From the NCBI GenBank assembly GCA_035489755.1, contig DATGZK010000081.1:1-64000 (forward strand): 64,000 nucleotides of DNA. The letters run 5' to 3'. This DNA comes from UBA9160 sp035489755. GTDB taxonomy: Bacteria; Myxococcota_A; UBA9160. The notes beneath the pieces were generated by a model. The model searched no databases and was not told the DNA's origin. It saw only the letters and a list, made by a program, of their open reading frames with translations. Numbering within the stretch: the stretch's first letter is position 1; each line of letters starts with the position of its first letter. The position numbers were made by a program, and so were the translations under genes. This document shows, one piece after another, positions 15,814 through 24,175 of this stretch.

Positions 15814-18669
15814 CTAGCGGACCGCGAGAGTCAGGATCTGCCAGGGCCGGAGCTGAACGACCGCTCCCGCGCCATCGGGTGTGGGCGTGCACTGGGTGGT
15901 GTCCGGTCGTCCGGTGAGATCGACGGGGACGAGCGTGCGGGCGGCGGAGCCGTGCCACCGCACAGTGACCATGCGCGCGCGCCCTGTCGCTTCGTAGATG
16001 CGCACCTTCGGACCGCCGCCAGGATCAGGTTCGATCGCCGAAACCACGACTTCAGGATCATCGATCTCGACCAAGCGAGCTTCGTCGGCAAGCGTTACAG
16101 GCCGCCCGCCGCTCCGAACGAATGCAATCGGTGGGTAGGCGAAGGCGTGTGCCCGGGCGACGCGCATGGGATCGCCATCGGAGTGCGAGAAGAGCGCGAA
16201 CTCGGCACGATGCGGACCGAGCACCTGGGCTTCCGGTGTTGGAAACAGGGGGCCCGCCGGTCCCGGGCGCAGGCCTAAGCTCCCCTGGGAGAGCCAACCG
16301 ACAGCGCGTAGCAGCGTGAGCGCCAGAGAGGTCGTGCCGTCTGCTTCGCATACCGCTTCGACCTCGGACGTGCCCCGATTGGCCACGGTGAGTGCGCGCG
16401 TTCCATCGCTGATCGTGGCAAAGGCCCGCTCGGGGCACGCGCCGATCGGAAACTCCGCAGGGTGCGGACTTCCGAAATCGGAGGGCTGGGGAGCGATCGG
16501 CCTTTTTGCGACTTCGAATGCGGATTCGACTTCGAAGCGCTGCGCCACAAAGGGGGCACGCACGTGGAGCCGCATTCGGTGATCCTTCGCGGTGTTGTGG
16601 AGTGTGACCTCGACGTCTACGCGATCGAATCCCGAAGCCAGCCGCACGAGGAGCCGCGCGGGCAACTCCACATGCTTTCCAGTGCGCGTCTTGCGGTCTG
16701 GCGTGAGGCACTCGGGCACGCGATACCAGAGCTCGATCGCAAGTGCCGCTTCCGGCACTGCCCCCCCGAGAACGCGGACGCGCGCGCGGTGGGGCCGCTC
16801 TACCGCCGCAACGCCTCGAATTGGATCAAAGTTGTACTCGTCTCCACGATCACCTTCAGAGACGAGGCGAAGCGCATCGCGGACTACCGTTCCGTCCGTC
16901 AGGCGGGTAAGTGTCACATCCCCATGGGCGCTCGCCTCCACCTGCCAGAATGTGTTCTTGATGCATGCCCCTCCCAGGGCGGTGCGCTCGGCGAGAACCC
17001 GCTCCTCCGCGCGGCTCCTTCCCCTTGCCACGGAGTACACGCGCAGACCATGGCCTGGAAAGTCGTCGACGAAGCGCAGGCGCACCCTCGGGGGTCGCCG
17101 AGCTTCAATTGCCACCTCCTCAATCCCCGGCGCGGAGAGCGCCGCCACCAGTTCACGCTTGCGGCTCAACACGTCCAGCTCACCCTGGGGTGTGCTCCCG
17201 AGACGAACCGAAACGATGAGGCGATTGCCTTCGACACGGGTCGCGAGATCATTCACGAAGTAGCCGAGCACCTCACGACCGAAACCCGGCAAGACCGACA
17301 GCGCGAGGCTGGTCGGGAACGTGCCGCCCCACACGCTTCCTTCACTCTCCACCATCGCTCGGGCGGCGATGCGCCTTCCATTTGCAGCGCGCAAATGGAG
17401 GGGCACGGTCTGCCGGGCCGAGATCTCCCTCGGGATGTCCAGCTCAAGGGCAGTGTCCACTTGCGCCCTTCCCGCCGCGTTCGGGTTCCAGACCACCAAG
17501 ACCTCGCCCTGAAGACGGCCGGTCGGTGGGGTGGGAGCAGCGACATGCGCGGCGAGCTGGCGCCCGACGCTCTCGAGCTGAGCCGTCGCAATTTCCTCCA
17601 CCCGCTGAAAGCGCGACTCCATCTGCGCATGCACCCGGTCCACAGAGCAGCCGCAGATCGAATCGTGCGGGTGGTTCTCGAGGGCAATCCGCCATGCGAG
17701 GTCGAGGAGTCCACAGTCAAATTCGCCACCCTGGGCCGAGAGCCAGGAGGCCAGAGGCTCGAGATAGCGCGTGAGGAGCCTGTCGTTGCGGAAATCAGCC
17801 TGTTTCTGCGGCGCACGAGCGGAGGCGCACCCCGGAAGCAGCGGCGCACGCAGGCCGGAGCGGAGCTCACCCCGGTGCACGGGAAGGTCTGGCGCAGATT
17901 CGCGCTTTGCGCGAACCAAGTAGTCGGCCAGGGTGCCAATTTCGACCGTCACTCCAGGGAGTCGTGCCGCAGCGGCTTCGAGCGCGGCGGGAAGTCCGGG
18001 CTGCGGCTCGAGGTGGTCACTTCCGTTCATGAGGAGGAGGCTGGAAATACGTGCGAACGGCTCGAGATGTTTGATTTCCCGCATCAACCGGTCGGCGAGC
18101 GCGTCTGGATCTAAGGGCAGCAGTGCGGCATTCCCGTAGCCGCGCGGAAGATAGGCGGTAAAAACGCTACTCCCGTCGGCGGCTTCCCAACGAAAACACG
18201 TTTGCGCGATCTCCGCGGGGACGCCACGCCAAAGGGCCGCGCCATCGAAGCCGAAGCCGCGAAAGATTTGCGGCAGTTGACCCACGTGCCCGAACTGGTC
18301 TGGGACGTAGCCTATGCGCATCCCACCGCCGAAGGTTGCAGCCTTGCGAAGGCCGAGCCGCAGATTGCGGATCAGCGCCTCGCCCGAGACGAGCCATTCG
18401 TCCGGCAGCACGTACCACGGCCCGATCATGAGCCGTCCGTCGCGAACGAGCTTTTCGACTCGTTCGCGCGCCTCCGGTCGAACCTCCAGGTAGTCGTCGA
18501 GCACGATGGTTTGTCCGTCGAGCATGAAATGTCGGAACGTGGGATCGCCTTCGAGGAGGTTCAACAACCGATCGAGCAAGCGCACGAGGCGCACGCGGAA
18601 TTGCTCGTGCGTTTGGTACCACTCACGGTCCCAGTGGGTATGCGGGACGACCACAAGATGGCGATCCAA
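15814..18669 (-). CDS. GH38 alpha-mannosidase
   Basis: The 951-residue protein is a complete glycoside hydrolase family 38 enzyme. The zinc ligands His12 and Asp14 lie in VVPHTHWDREW, the nucleophile/zinc ligand Asp124 lies in GYVPDQFGHVGQLP, and the fourth ligand is in NHPHDSICGCS. A long C-terminal beta-sandwich region follows, as usual in the family. There is no signal peptide, so it should act in the cytosol on mannosides or mannose-containing glycans. The TTG start at 18669 is supported by GAGGAGG spaced 6 nt upstream and by similarity starting within five residues. It sits on the same strand just upstream of the EPS operon, so a role in recycling or trimming mannosylated material is possible but not shown. 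Confidence 0.9.
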   Translation of the reverse strand: MDRHLVVVPHTHWDREWYQTHEQFRVRLVRLLDRLLNLLEGDPTFRHFMLDGQTIVLDDYLEVRPEARERVEKLVRDGRLMIGPWYVLPDEWLVSGEALIRNLRLGLRKAATFGGGMRIGYVPDQFGHVGQLPQIFRGFGFDGAALWRGVPAEIAQTCFRWEAADGSSVFTAYLPRGYGNAALLPLDPDALADRLMREIKHLEPFARISSLLLMNGSDHLEPQPGLPAALEAAAARLPGVTVEIGTLADYLVRAKRESAPDLPVHRGELRSGLRAPLLPGCASARAPQKQADFRNDRLLTRYLEPLASWLSAQGGEFDCGLLDLAWRIALENHPHDSICGCSVDRVHAQMESRFQRVEEIATAQLESVGRQLAAHVAAPTPPTGRLQGEVLVVWNPNAAGRAQVDTALELDIPREISARQTVPLHLRAANGRRIAARAMVESEGSVWGGTFPTSLALSVLPGFGREVLGYFVNDLATRVEGNRLIVSVRLGSTPQGELDVLSRKRELVAALSAPGIEEVAIEARRPPRVRLRFVDDFPGHGLRVYSVARGRSRAEERVLAERTALGGACIKNTFWQVEASAHGDVTLTRLTDGTVVRDALRLVSEGDRGDEYNFDPIRGVAAVERPHRARVRVLGGAVPEAALAIELWYRVPECLTPDRKTRTGKHVELPARLLVRLASGFDRVDVEVTLHNTAKDHRMRLHVRAPFVAQRFEVESAFEVAKRPIAPQPSDFGSPHPAEFPIGACPERAFATISDGTRALTVANRGTSEVEAVCEADGTTSLALTLLRAVGWLSQGSLGLRPGPAGPLFPTPEAQVLGPHRAEFALFSHSDGDPMRVARAHAFAYPPIAFVRSGGRPVTLADEARLVEIDDPEVVVSAIEPDPGGGPKVRIYEATGRARMVTVRWHGSAARTLVPVDLTGRPDTTQCTPTPDGAGAVVQLRPWQILTLAVR

Positions 18670-18675
18670 GAGCAG

Positions 18676-18697
18676 CCTCCTCGTTTCGATCCTATCA
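18676..18697 (-). promoter_or_regulatory. Extended -10 element and ribosome binding site of the GH38 gene
   Basis: The minus strand reads TGATAGGAT (18697-18689), an extended -10 (TG-n-TAGGAT), followed by GAGGAGG (18682-18676) and the TTG start at 18669. The implied 5' untranslated leader is only about 13 nt. No -35 is obvious, which is common with extended -10 promoters. Confidence 0.4.
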
Positions 18698-18775
18698 GAT
18701 GTCGAGCGAGGGTCGCTGGAAAACCTACGGAGGGTCGTGGATCTTGGACCGGTTTTGTCGCCTCGACTCGTCCCC

Positions 18776-19519
18776 TCAGAACTCCCAAGGCCGCACGCCC
18801 GATCGGTAGAGAATGTACAGACCCAAAATCACAAGAATGTGGAAGCCGAAATAGCCCGTGGGTCCTCCCCAGCCGTAGGCCACCCGATCCGTTCGCGCAT
18901 TGCTGACGCGCAGGGGATGCAACAATACTCCGTAGGAGGCAGCTCCGAGGGTGATCCCGGCGACACCATCGACGAGGTAGTGCTGCTTTAGGGTGAGGAC
19001 GGCGAGTGCGATGCCGCTTGCCATGAGGGTCGCCATGGCTCCATAAGCGGGGCGAACCTTCCAGGCCGTAAGAGCCACGAGAGTCGCGATCGACAGATGG
19101 AGCGAGGGGAAGAGATTGAAAGGCGGGTCGAGGAAAAAGTTGAGCCGAACGCCCCACTCGTGAAAATTGTGGTCTTGGAGCAGCCGGGGGTCAGGCCGGA
19201 ACCCGATAGACGTCACCGGAAAGAGACGGAAAGCCACAAGCGAAATTGCAATGACGAGGCAATATGCCATCGCGACACGGCGGAAGAGGCGGATGCAGCG
19301 CACGGTGAACAGCGGGTAGAGCATCGCCGTATAGACCCATGAATAGAGGTAGACGGTCACGGGAACAAATGGAATGGATGCGTCCAGTGCCGTGCCAAGC
19401 GATCGCGCCGCCCGGGGATCGGTCGTGAGAGCGATTGCGTAGTAGCCGGTCCCCCAGAGGATGAGGAGCAGCCCTACGAGCGCGAGCTTTTCGCGACTTT
19501 CAGGCGATCGGAACCCCAC
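18776..19519 (-). CDS. PAP2-superfamily membrane phosphatase/phosphotransferase (inositol-phosphotransferase-like)
   Basis: The 247-residue protein has about six membrane segments and the PAP2 signature split into FPSLHLS (motif 2) and HYLVDGVAG (motif 3, H-x3-D). The preceding loop FHEWGVRLNFFLDPPFNLFPSLH resembles the Aur1/Ipt1 inositol-phosphorylceramide synthase-like branch. It probably handles a phospholipid headgroup or polyprenyl-phosphate at the outer face of the inner membrane. The GTG at 19519 follows AGGGCAGGGC, a good ribosome binding site, and lies 8 nt after the MpaB-type gene stop. A TTG at 19582 is an alternative that would overlap that gene. Confidence 0.7.
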   Translation of the reverse strand: MGFRSPESREKLALVGLLLILWGTGYYAIALTTDPRAARSLGTALDASIPFVPVTVYLYSWVYTAMLYPLFTVRCIRLFRRVAMAYCLVIAISLVAFRLFPVTSIGFRPDPRLLQDHNFHEWGVRLNFFLDPPFNLFPSLHLSIATLVALTAWKVRPAYGAMATLMASGIALAVLTLKQHYLVDGVAGITLGAASYGVLLHPLRVSNARTDRVAYGWGGPTGYFGFHILVILGLYILYRSGVRPWEF

Positions 19520-19527
19520 GCCCTGCC

Positions 19528-20493
19528 CTAGCCGAGCCGCGGTGCTCCCACGAGGGCGCGGGTCATGAGTTCGCCAATCCAATCACGTCCCTCTCGGCCT
19601 GCGAGTCGTCGGCGGGCCTCGACATAGGCGGGCAAGTAGCGGAGACGGCGCGGGAGTCGTCGATACAGCGCTGCCAGCTGGCGCAGCGTTTGCTGGTACC
19701 GAGCGCGTCCGGCCTTCCCTCCGCGATCCAGACCGAAGCCGACGGCCAGCCGTTCTGGCAGAAGCCAGGACGTGACCTCCGCATAGCGCCGCACGAGGGG
19801 TCCAAGGCCGGGCAAGGGCGGTCGGAACAGGAAGCGTGCCATCTCCGCGGCAACCGGAGTCACGACGAGGAAGTCGCTCGCCAGCATGCCTTCGACGTAG
19901 GAGCGGAAAGCATTCCAATCTGGAGGAAGAACATCTTCTGGAATTCCGAACAGGTATGCAAATCGTTTGGTTTCTTCGTAGTAGTCGTGCTTTTCTTCGA
20001 GGCGCAAGGGACGCACGAGCGCTTCGTAGCAGGCCACAGAAGTGTCCCAGAGCGTCGCATGAACCCAGAGCAACGCCTGCGGATGGTTCGCGTGGTATCG
20101 GGTGCCGGCGCGCCACGCGCCCTCGCCTGCCGGCAGCGTGCCCGAAACGCGACGGTGCGTTGCCCACACTGACTGGGATGCGCGGAAGGCGCACTCTTGG
20201 GTGCCGAACACCATGGAGAAGACCTGGTAGAAGGTACGCCGGAAGCGACCGAGAGGATCATCGCGGGTCTTCGAGTGTCGATCGATGGCATAAGCCACAA
20301 ACGGATGGGCAAGCTGGAGCAGCGCGGCTCGGCCCGCACCCAGGAAAATCGCCGTTTCCTTGTTCACTTGCCAGATCTTGGTGTCCGGCCCGAACACACC
20401 CGCCTGCGCGTCTCCGGAGATGAGGCGAACTCGGTTCAGCCCGCGTTCGAGCTCTGCGCGATCGATGCAGCGGGCAGCGTTAGCGCCTGGCAT
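19528..20493 (-). CDS. MpaB-family (DUF2236) oxygenase-like protein
   Basis: A 321-residue protein of the MpaB/Lcp-like DUF2236 family. Family landmarks are GAGRAALLQLAHPFVAYAIDRHS near residue 53 (read as two parts), DDPLGRFRRTFYQVFSMVFG, the HANHPQALLWVHATL segment and DYYEETKRFAYLFGIPEDVLP. Family members include latex-clearing proteins, and many are thought to bind b-type haem and carry out oxygenation; the substrate is usually unknown. The ATG at 20493 overlaps the end of the tandem thioredoxin-fold gene by 14 bases, so the two are co-translated, which hints at a redox partnership. This is inference only. Confidence 0.8.
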   Translation of the reverse strand: MPGANAARCIDRAELERGLNRVRLISGDAQAGVFGPDTKIWQVNKETAIFLGAGRAALLQLAHPFVAYAIDRHSKTRDDPLGRFRRTFYQVFSMVFGTQECAFRASQSVWATHRRVSGTLPAGEGAWRAGTRYHANHPQALLWVHATLWDTSVACYEALVRPLRLEEKHDYYEETKRFAYLFGIPEDVLPPDWNAFRSYVEGMLASDFLVVTPVAAEMARFLFRPPLPGLGPLVRRYAEVTSWLLPERLAVGFGLDRGGKAGRARYQQTLRQLAALYRRLPRRLRYLPAYVEARRRLAGREGRDWIGELMTRALVGAPRLG

Positions 20494-21178
20494 AGGTCTG
20501 CTCCAGATAGGTCACGATGTCCGCAGATTCGAAGAGCTCCGTTCCCGTGTTGGGATCGGAGAGCCATGGCACCATCATCTTGCCTGAGCGTGCGATGAAT
20601 GTCTCACGCCGTGGGCTTCCCTTTGCGACGTTGTGCAGGAGGTAGGGCAGCTCAAGCGTACACAGTGCTTCCCGGACGATCCGACAGAAGGGCGACGCCT
20701 CGAAACTCCACAGTTCGAGCGGCTGCGCTGGAACATCCGCCGGGCGATAGCGGATGCCGACGCTCGGGCGCAATGCAGACGCCAGCGTCGACGACAAGTC
20801 GCCGAACATGCCCGCGGCCAGCAGCAACGGCACAGAACCATCTCCGTAGGTCTCGAAGAGGTAGCGGACGATATCGTCGGACTCATACATCGCCTTGCCG
20901 GTGTTCGGATCCGCGAGATAAGGGAATTGCGCCTTCCCCGCCTTTTTCGCGAGCTCCACTCTGAAGCGGGGGCCGCCCTTCGGGCAGGGCCACACCTGCG
21001 CATCGAGGTCAAGAACCGAAAGGGCCTCACGGACTTTGCGGCAGTACGGGCAGCCCTCGAAATCCCAGAGCTCGAGGGGCTGCTCGGGCCGCGCGCCGAG
21101 GGTTCCCACACGAGCGGCGAAACCACCTCGGACAAGGCTGGCGCCGAGGGAACTAGCGACGTCGAGAGTGCGATTCAT
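20480..21178 (-). CDS. Tandem GST_N / glutaredoxin-like domain protein
   Basis: The 232-residue protein consists of two homologous thioredoxin-fold domains. The first (about 40-125) has QPLELWDFEGCPYCRKVREAL with an intact CPYC redox site. The second (about 150-232) has QPLELWSFEASPFCRIVREAL, where the first Cys is Ser. Both end in a PNTG-ESxDIVxYL pattern as in GST N-terminal domains, but neither has a GST helical C-terminal domain. The ATG at 21178 follows AGGAGGATCCCC, a strong ribosome binding site. It probably works as a glutathione-dependent reductase or binding protein; the substrate is unknown. It overlaps the MpaB-type gene. Confidence 0.8.
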   Translation of the reverse strand: MNRTLDVASSLGASLVRGGFAARVGTLGARPEQPLELWDFEGCPYCRKVREALSVLDLDAQVWPCPKGGPRFRVELAKKAGKAQFPYLADPNTGKAMYESDDIVRYLFETYGDGSVPLLLAAGMFGDLSSTLASALRPSVGIRYRPADVPAQPLELWSFEASPFCRIVREALCTLELPYLLHNVAKGSPRRETFIARSGKMMVPWLSDPNTGTELFESADIVTYLEQTYARR

Positions 21179-21223
21179 GGGGATCCTCCTGTCGCAGACT
21201 ACCATGCGGCGAGGTGCCGATTT

Positions 21224-21667
21224 TTACTCAGACGTACTTCCAAGCCGAATCGCCGCGGTCCGAAGAAAAGCTCGCAGGAGCTTCGGCGCTCCGGCGAGAA
21301 GCTCTCGCAATGCGGCAGGCTCCGCGGCGCCGCTGCCGTCGGCCAGTCTCTCGGCCGCGTCCGAAAGGCGCGCAAGCCCACCCGCCTCAGACTCCGGCAG
21401 CCAGCCCTTCTCCCCAAGACACGTGAACATCCCCGCCGCCGACTCCGGGGCTCCAAGAGCGCCGGCCGCGACAAGCTGTGCCGCCAATCGAGACGCGGTC
21501 CGCACTGCCTGTTCCACAAGATGCTCGGCCGCGAGCCAAGCATCCGTGTCGGGCCTCGAGCGGGCGACGAGCGGTAATCTCTTCTCAACCCTCGCCACCA
21601 GATCCTCGATGCGTCGCATCCGCGCCGTGGCGACTTCCCGATCGATCGCGCCGCTGACGATCACCAC
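21224..21667 (-). CDS. HepT-like (DUF86/HEPN) protein with degenerate active site
   Basis: This 147-residue helical protein follows the MntA-like gene by two bases and aligns along its length with the HepT toxin family (AIDREV...RRIEDLVARVEKRL, AWLAAEHLVEQAVRTASRLAAQLV, GMFTCLGEKGWLPES). HepT RNases carry an R-N-x-L-V-H-x-Y core. The corresponding stretch here reads AERLADGS, so the catalytic Arg, Asn and His and the modifiable Tyr are all replaced. The whole protein contains no tyrosine. It is therefore unlikely to be an active RNase toxin and may have kept only a binding or structural role with its partner. The GTG at 21667 is inferred from family length. Confidence 0.75.
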   Translation of the reverse strand: MVIVSGAIDREVATARMRRIEDLVARVEKRLPLVARSRPDTDAWLAAEHLVEQAVRTASRLAAQLVAAGALGAPESAAGMFTCLGEKGWLPESEAGGLARLSDAAERLADGSGAAEPAALRELLAGAPKLLRAFLRTAAIRLGSTSE

Positions 21668-21669
21668 TC

Positions 21670-22122
21670 CTACATCGCACCCACCACCGGCACGCTATGC
21701 GCCAAGCGGTACCGCGTCGCGTTGTCGAAGGTGCAGCGGACTGCACGCGTCGCACAGAACTTTTCGAGAACACGTGCCGCGAACCTGGAGCGTGCACCCG
21801 GGTCAGGCTCAACGAGGAGCACGCCATCGCGCAGCACCCGATGCCGCAGCAGCAGGGGGGCCTTCTCCAAATCTACGACCGAAAGCTCTTTTCCTGCGAG
21901 AGCCCCTCGTGCCGCGCGCTCGATGTCGCGCAGCACCCGCCGACGATCGCTGCGCAGGTGAGCGGCAAACAGTACGCCGAGGTCCGCGTCGGACTCCTTC
22001 CGGGCGTCGCCGCGGGCCAACGATCCGTAGAGCCACGCGGCGGCGATGGGCTGGCACCCAAGGCATGGCGCGACGGCTCGCGCGACCTCCGCGGGCTCGG
22101 AGGGTCCGCCCGCGAGAGTCAC
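21670..22122 (-). CDS. MntA-like minimal nucleotidyltransferase (HEPN/MNT antitoxin family)
   Basis: The 150-residue protein has the minimal nucleotidyltransferase signature G-S-x10-D-x-D (YGSLARGDARKESDADLGVLF, in two parts, about residues 32-50), followed by a KELSVVDLEKAP segment that carries the third carboxylate. In HEPN/MNT pairs this protein adds AMP groups to a tyrosine of HepT and silences it. The motif here is intact even though the partner lacks the target tyrosine. The GTG start overlaps the riboflavin synthase stop by four bases (GTGA), so it is translated together with a core metabolic gene rather than from its own promoter. Confidence 0.8.
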   Translation of the reverse strand: MTLAGGPSEPAEVARAVAPCLGCQPIAAAWLYGSLARGDARKESDADLGVLFAAHLRSDRRRVLRDIERAARGALAGKELSVVDLEKAPLLLRHRVLRDGVLLVEPDPGARSRFAARVLEKFCATRAVRCTFDNATRYRLAHSVPVVGAM

Positions 22123-22736
22123 GAGCGTCCCGCGGGCGGGCCACCAAGCACGCGCTCCACATAGTGTTTCACGTATTTCCCGAGCACATCGGCTTCGAGG
22201 TTCACCCGATCGCCGGCGGAGCGCTGGCCGAGCGTTGTCGATTCGAGAGTGTGTGGTATGAGCGCCACATCGAATCCGCCAGTCTCCGCGCGCACGACCG
22301 TGAGAGACACTCCGTCGACGGCCACGGAGCCCTTGTCGACAAGCAAAACGGAGAAGCTGGGATCACAATCGATAAACAAACGCACATCCGCGCCCTCGCG
22401 TTCGAGAGCGCGAACGCGGCCCACCGCATCCACGTGCCCTTGGACGATGTGCCCGTCAAGACGCTGATCCGCACGCATCGCACGTTCGAGGTTGACCCCC
22501 GAGCCGATCGTGAGCTCTCCGAGGTTGGTCCGTGCAAGCGTCTCCGCAACGGCTTCGAAGCTCAACCTTCCACCAGCGAGGGCCGTCACCGTGAGGCACG
22601 CCCCGTTTACCGCGATGCTGTCGCCGCGCTTAACTCCCGCGCACAGGGTGGGCGCATCGACCACAATGCTTGCGAGGTCCCCGCCCCGCTCGAAGCGCAC
22701 AATCTTGCCGACGCTTTCGACGATTCCCGTGAACAT
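22119..22736 (-). CDS. ribE: Riboflavin synthase, alpha subunit
   Basis: A 205-residue protein with the two tandem lumazine-binding domains of riboflavin synthase. It starts with the signature MFTGIVESVG. The first domain carries GDSIAVNGACLTV and the second GHVDAVGRV, GSVAVDGVSLTV and the closing NLEADVLGKYVKHYV. It catalyses dismutation of two 6,7-dimethyl-8-ribityllumazine molecules to riboflavin in the cytosol. Length is normal. No FMN riboswitch is visible in the 62 nt separating it from thrC, so it is probably cotranscribed with thrC and the genes before it. Confidence 0.95.
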   Translation of the reverse strand: MFTGIVESVGKIVRFERGGDLASIVVDAPTLCAGVKRGDSIAVNGACLTVTALAGGRLSFEAVAETLARTNLGELTIGSGVNLERAMRADQRLDGHIVQGHVDAVGRVRALEREGADVRLFIDCDPSFSVLLVDKGSVAVDGVSLTVVRAETGGFDVALIPHTLESTTLGQRSAGDRVNLEADVLGKYVKHYVERVLGGPPAGRS

Positions 22737-22798
22737 GGCTCCGCTCTACGCGTCTTCGCTTTGTCTTCCGGAGCCTGGCGCAAGTTCCGGCGTGCGAT

Positions 22799-24175
22799 TC
22801 ATGAGGAACGGCTCTGCGTTCCGACGCCTCGCCCAAAGCGGGATTCGATCTGCCTCATCATCTCGTCCCGCACGGTTTCGTAACGTGCGGGAAGCTCAAT
22901 CGGCGGATTCGGCAGCTCAGGAACAATCCCCTCGAGGTTCATGGAGTGGTAGCGAACCTTAAAGTCCGTGAACTTGAGGCCGTGCGCGGTGGAGATCACG
23001 ACCACGCGATCGCCCTTCGGGATGACACCGCGGCTCACCAGTTTGCGCATGGCGGCCAGCGCGACTCCGGTGTGGGGGCAGTTGAACAGACCCGTTCGGT
23101 CGGCATGCGCGCACGCCTCCGCAAGCTCGGCCTCGCTGGCCTGTTCGACGATCCCGTTGTAGCGCCGGATGGCGTCAATCGCCTTCTCGATGGAGACGGG
23201 ATTTCCGATCTGAATGGCCGAGGCCAGCGTAGGCCGGGCCGCGATCGGCTCGAACACGCGAAACCCTCGTTGGTACGCGAGGTAGAGGGGGTTCGCCGCC
23301 TCGGCCTGGGCACACACGATCCGCGGGCGTCGCGACACGAGACCCAGGTCGAACATCATGTCCAGACCCTTTGCAAGAGCCGAAACGTTGCCGAGGTTTC
23401 CGCCCGGAATTACGATCCAGTCCGGCACCTCCCAGTCGAACTGCTGCACGATTTCGACGCCGACCGTCTTTTGTCCCTCGATGCGCAGGCTGTTCATCGA
23501 GTTCGCAAGGTAGATACCGTCGCGCTCGGCCACCTTTTTCACAATTCCCATACAGCCGTCGAAGTCCGTATCCAGCGCAAACACGATCGCGCCGTTCGCA
23601 ACCGGCTGAATCAGCTGGGCCACAGAGATCTTGCCGCGCGGAAGGAACACGATGGCTGGAATACCGGCGGCCGCGGCGTATGCCGAGAGTGCGGCGGAAG
23701 TGTCTCCAGTGGAAGCGCAAGCAACCGCCGGAATGGTCTTCCCTCGCGCGATCATTTCCTTGACCATCGACACGAGGACGGTCATCCCGAGATCCTTGAA
23801 CGATCCGGTATGCGAGTTGCCGCATTGCTTGATCCACAGGTCTTCGACGCCGATCTCGCGGCCGTAGCGCTCAGCCCAGAAAAGGTTCGAATGGCCCTCG
23901 TACATCGAAACCACGTTTTCGTTGTCGACTTCGGGGCAGACCCACTCTTTCTTGCCCCACACACCGGAGCCGTAGGGCCAATCGTTCTTGTGGGCACGCT
24001 CCTCGAAACGGCGCTTCCACTCGTCGGCGGACGTCTTGCGAAGCTCATCCATGTCGTGCATGACCTGGAGCAGTCCGCCCTCGCGATCGGTGTAGACAAC
24101 CGTGTCGAGCGGGTACGTCTCGGACGGATCTCGGACGCTCGCGAACCAAGCGCGGTAGACGGGCTTGGCGGGCAT
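22799..24175 (-). CDS. thrC: Threonine synthase
   Basis: The 458-residue PLP enzyme converts O-phosphohomoserine to threonine. Visible landmarks are the PLP lysine in SHTGSFKDLGM, the CASTGDTSAALSAYAA phosphate-binding region, IVIPGGNLGNVSALAKG and the NCPHTGVALAAM segment. The N-terminal extension with YGSGVWGKKEW is normal for this longer subgroup. The ATG at 24175 shares one base with the homoserine dehydrogenase stop (TGATG), so the last and a middle step of threonine synthesis are translationally coupled. Confidence 0.95.
   Translation of the reverse strand: MPAKPVYRAWFASVRDPSETYPLDTVVYTDREGGLLQVMHDMDELRKTSADEWKRRFEERAHKNDWPYGSGVWGKKEWVCPEVDNENVVSMYEGHSNLFWAERYGREIGVEDLWIKQCGNSHTGSFKDLGMTVLVSMVKEMIARGKTIPAVACASTGDTSAALSAYAAAAGIPAIVFLPRGKISVAQLIQPVANGAIVFALDTDFDGCMGIVKKVAERDGIYLANSMNSLRIEGQKTVGVEIVQQFDWEVPDWIVIPGGNLGNVSALAKGLDMMFDLGLVSRRPRIVCAQAEAANPLYLAYQRGFRVFEPIAARPTLASAIQIGNPVSIEKAIDAIRRYNGIVEQASEAELAEACAHADRTGLFNCPHTGVALAAMRKLVSRGVIPKGDRVVVISTAHGLKFTDFKVRYHSMNLEGIVPELPNPPIELPARYETVRDEMMRQIESRFGRGVGTQSRSS

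Noticed and set aside
16462..18114. A 550-codon plus-strand open frame antisense to the GH38 gene
   Set aside because: Shadow frame typical of GC-rich DNA; the GH38 catalytic residues are on the minus strand.
22737..22798. Possible FMN riboswitch before riboflavin synthase
   Set aside because: The 62-nt gap is too short for the conserved multi-helix aptamer and lacks its conserved boxes.
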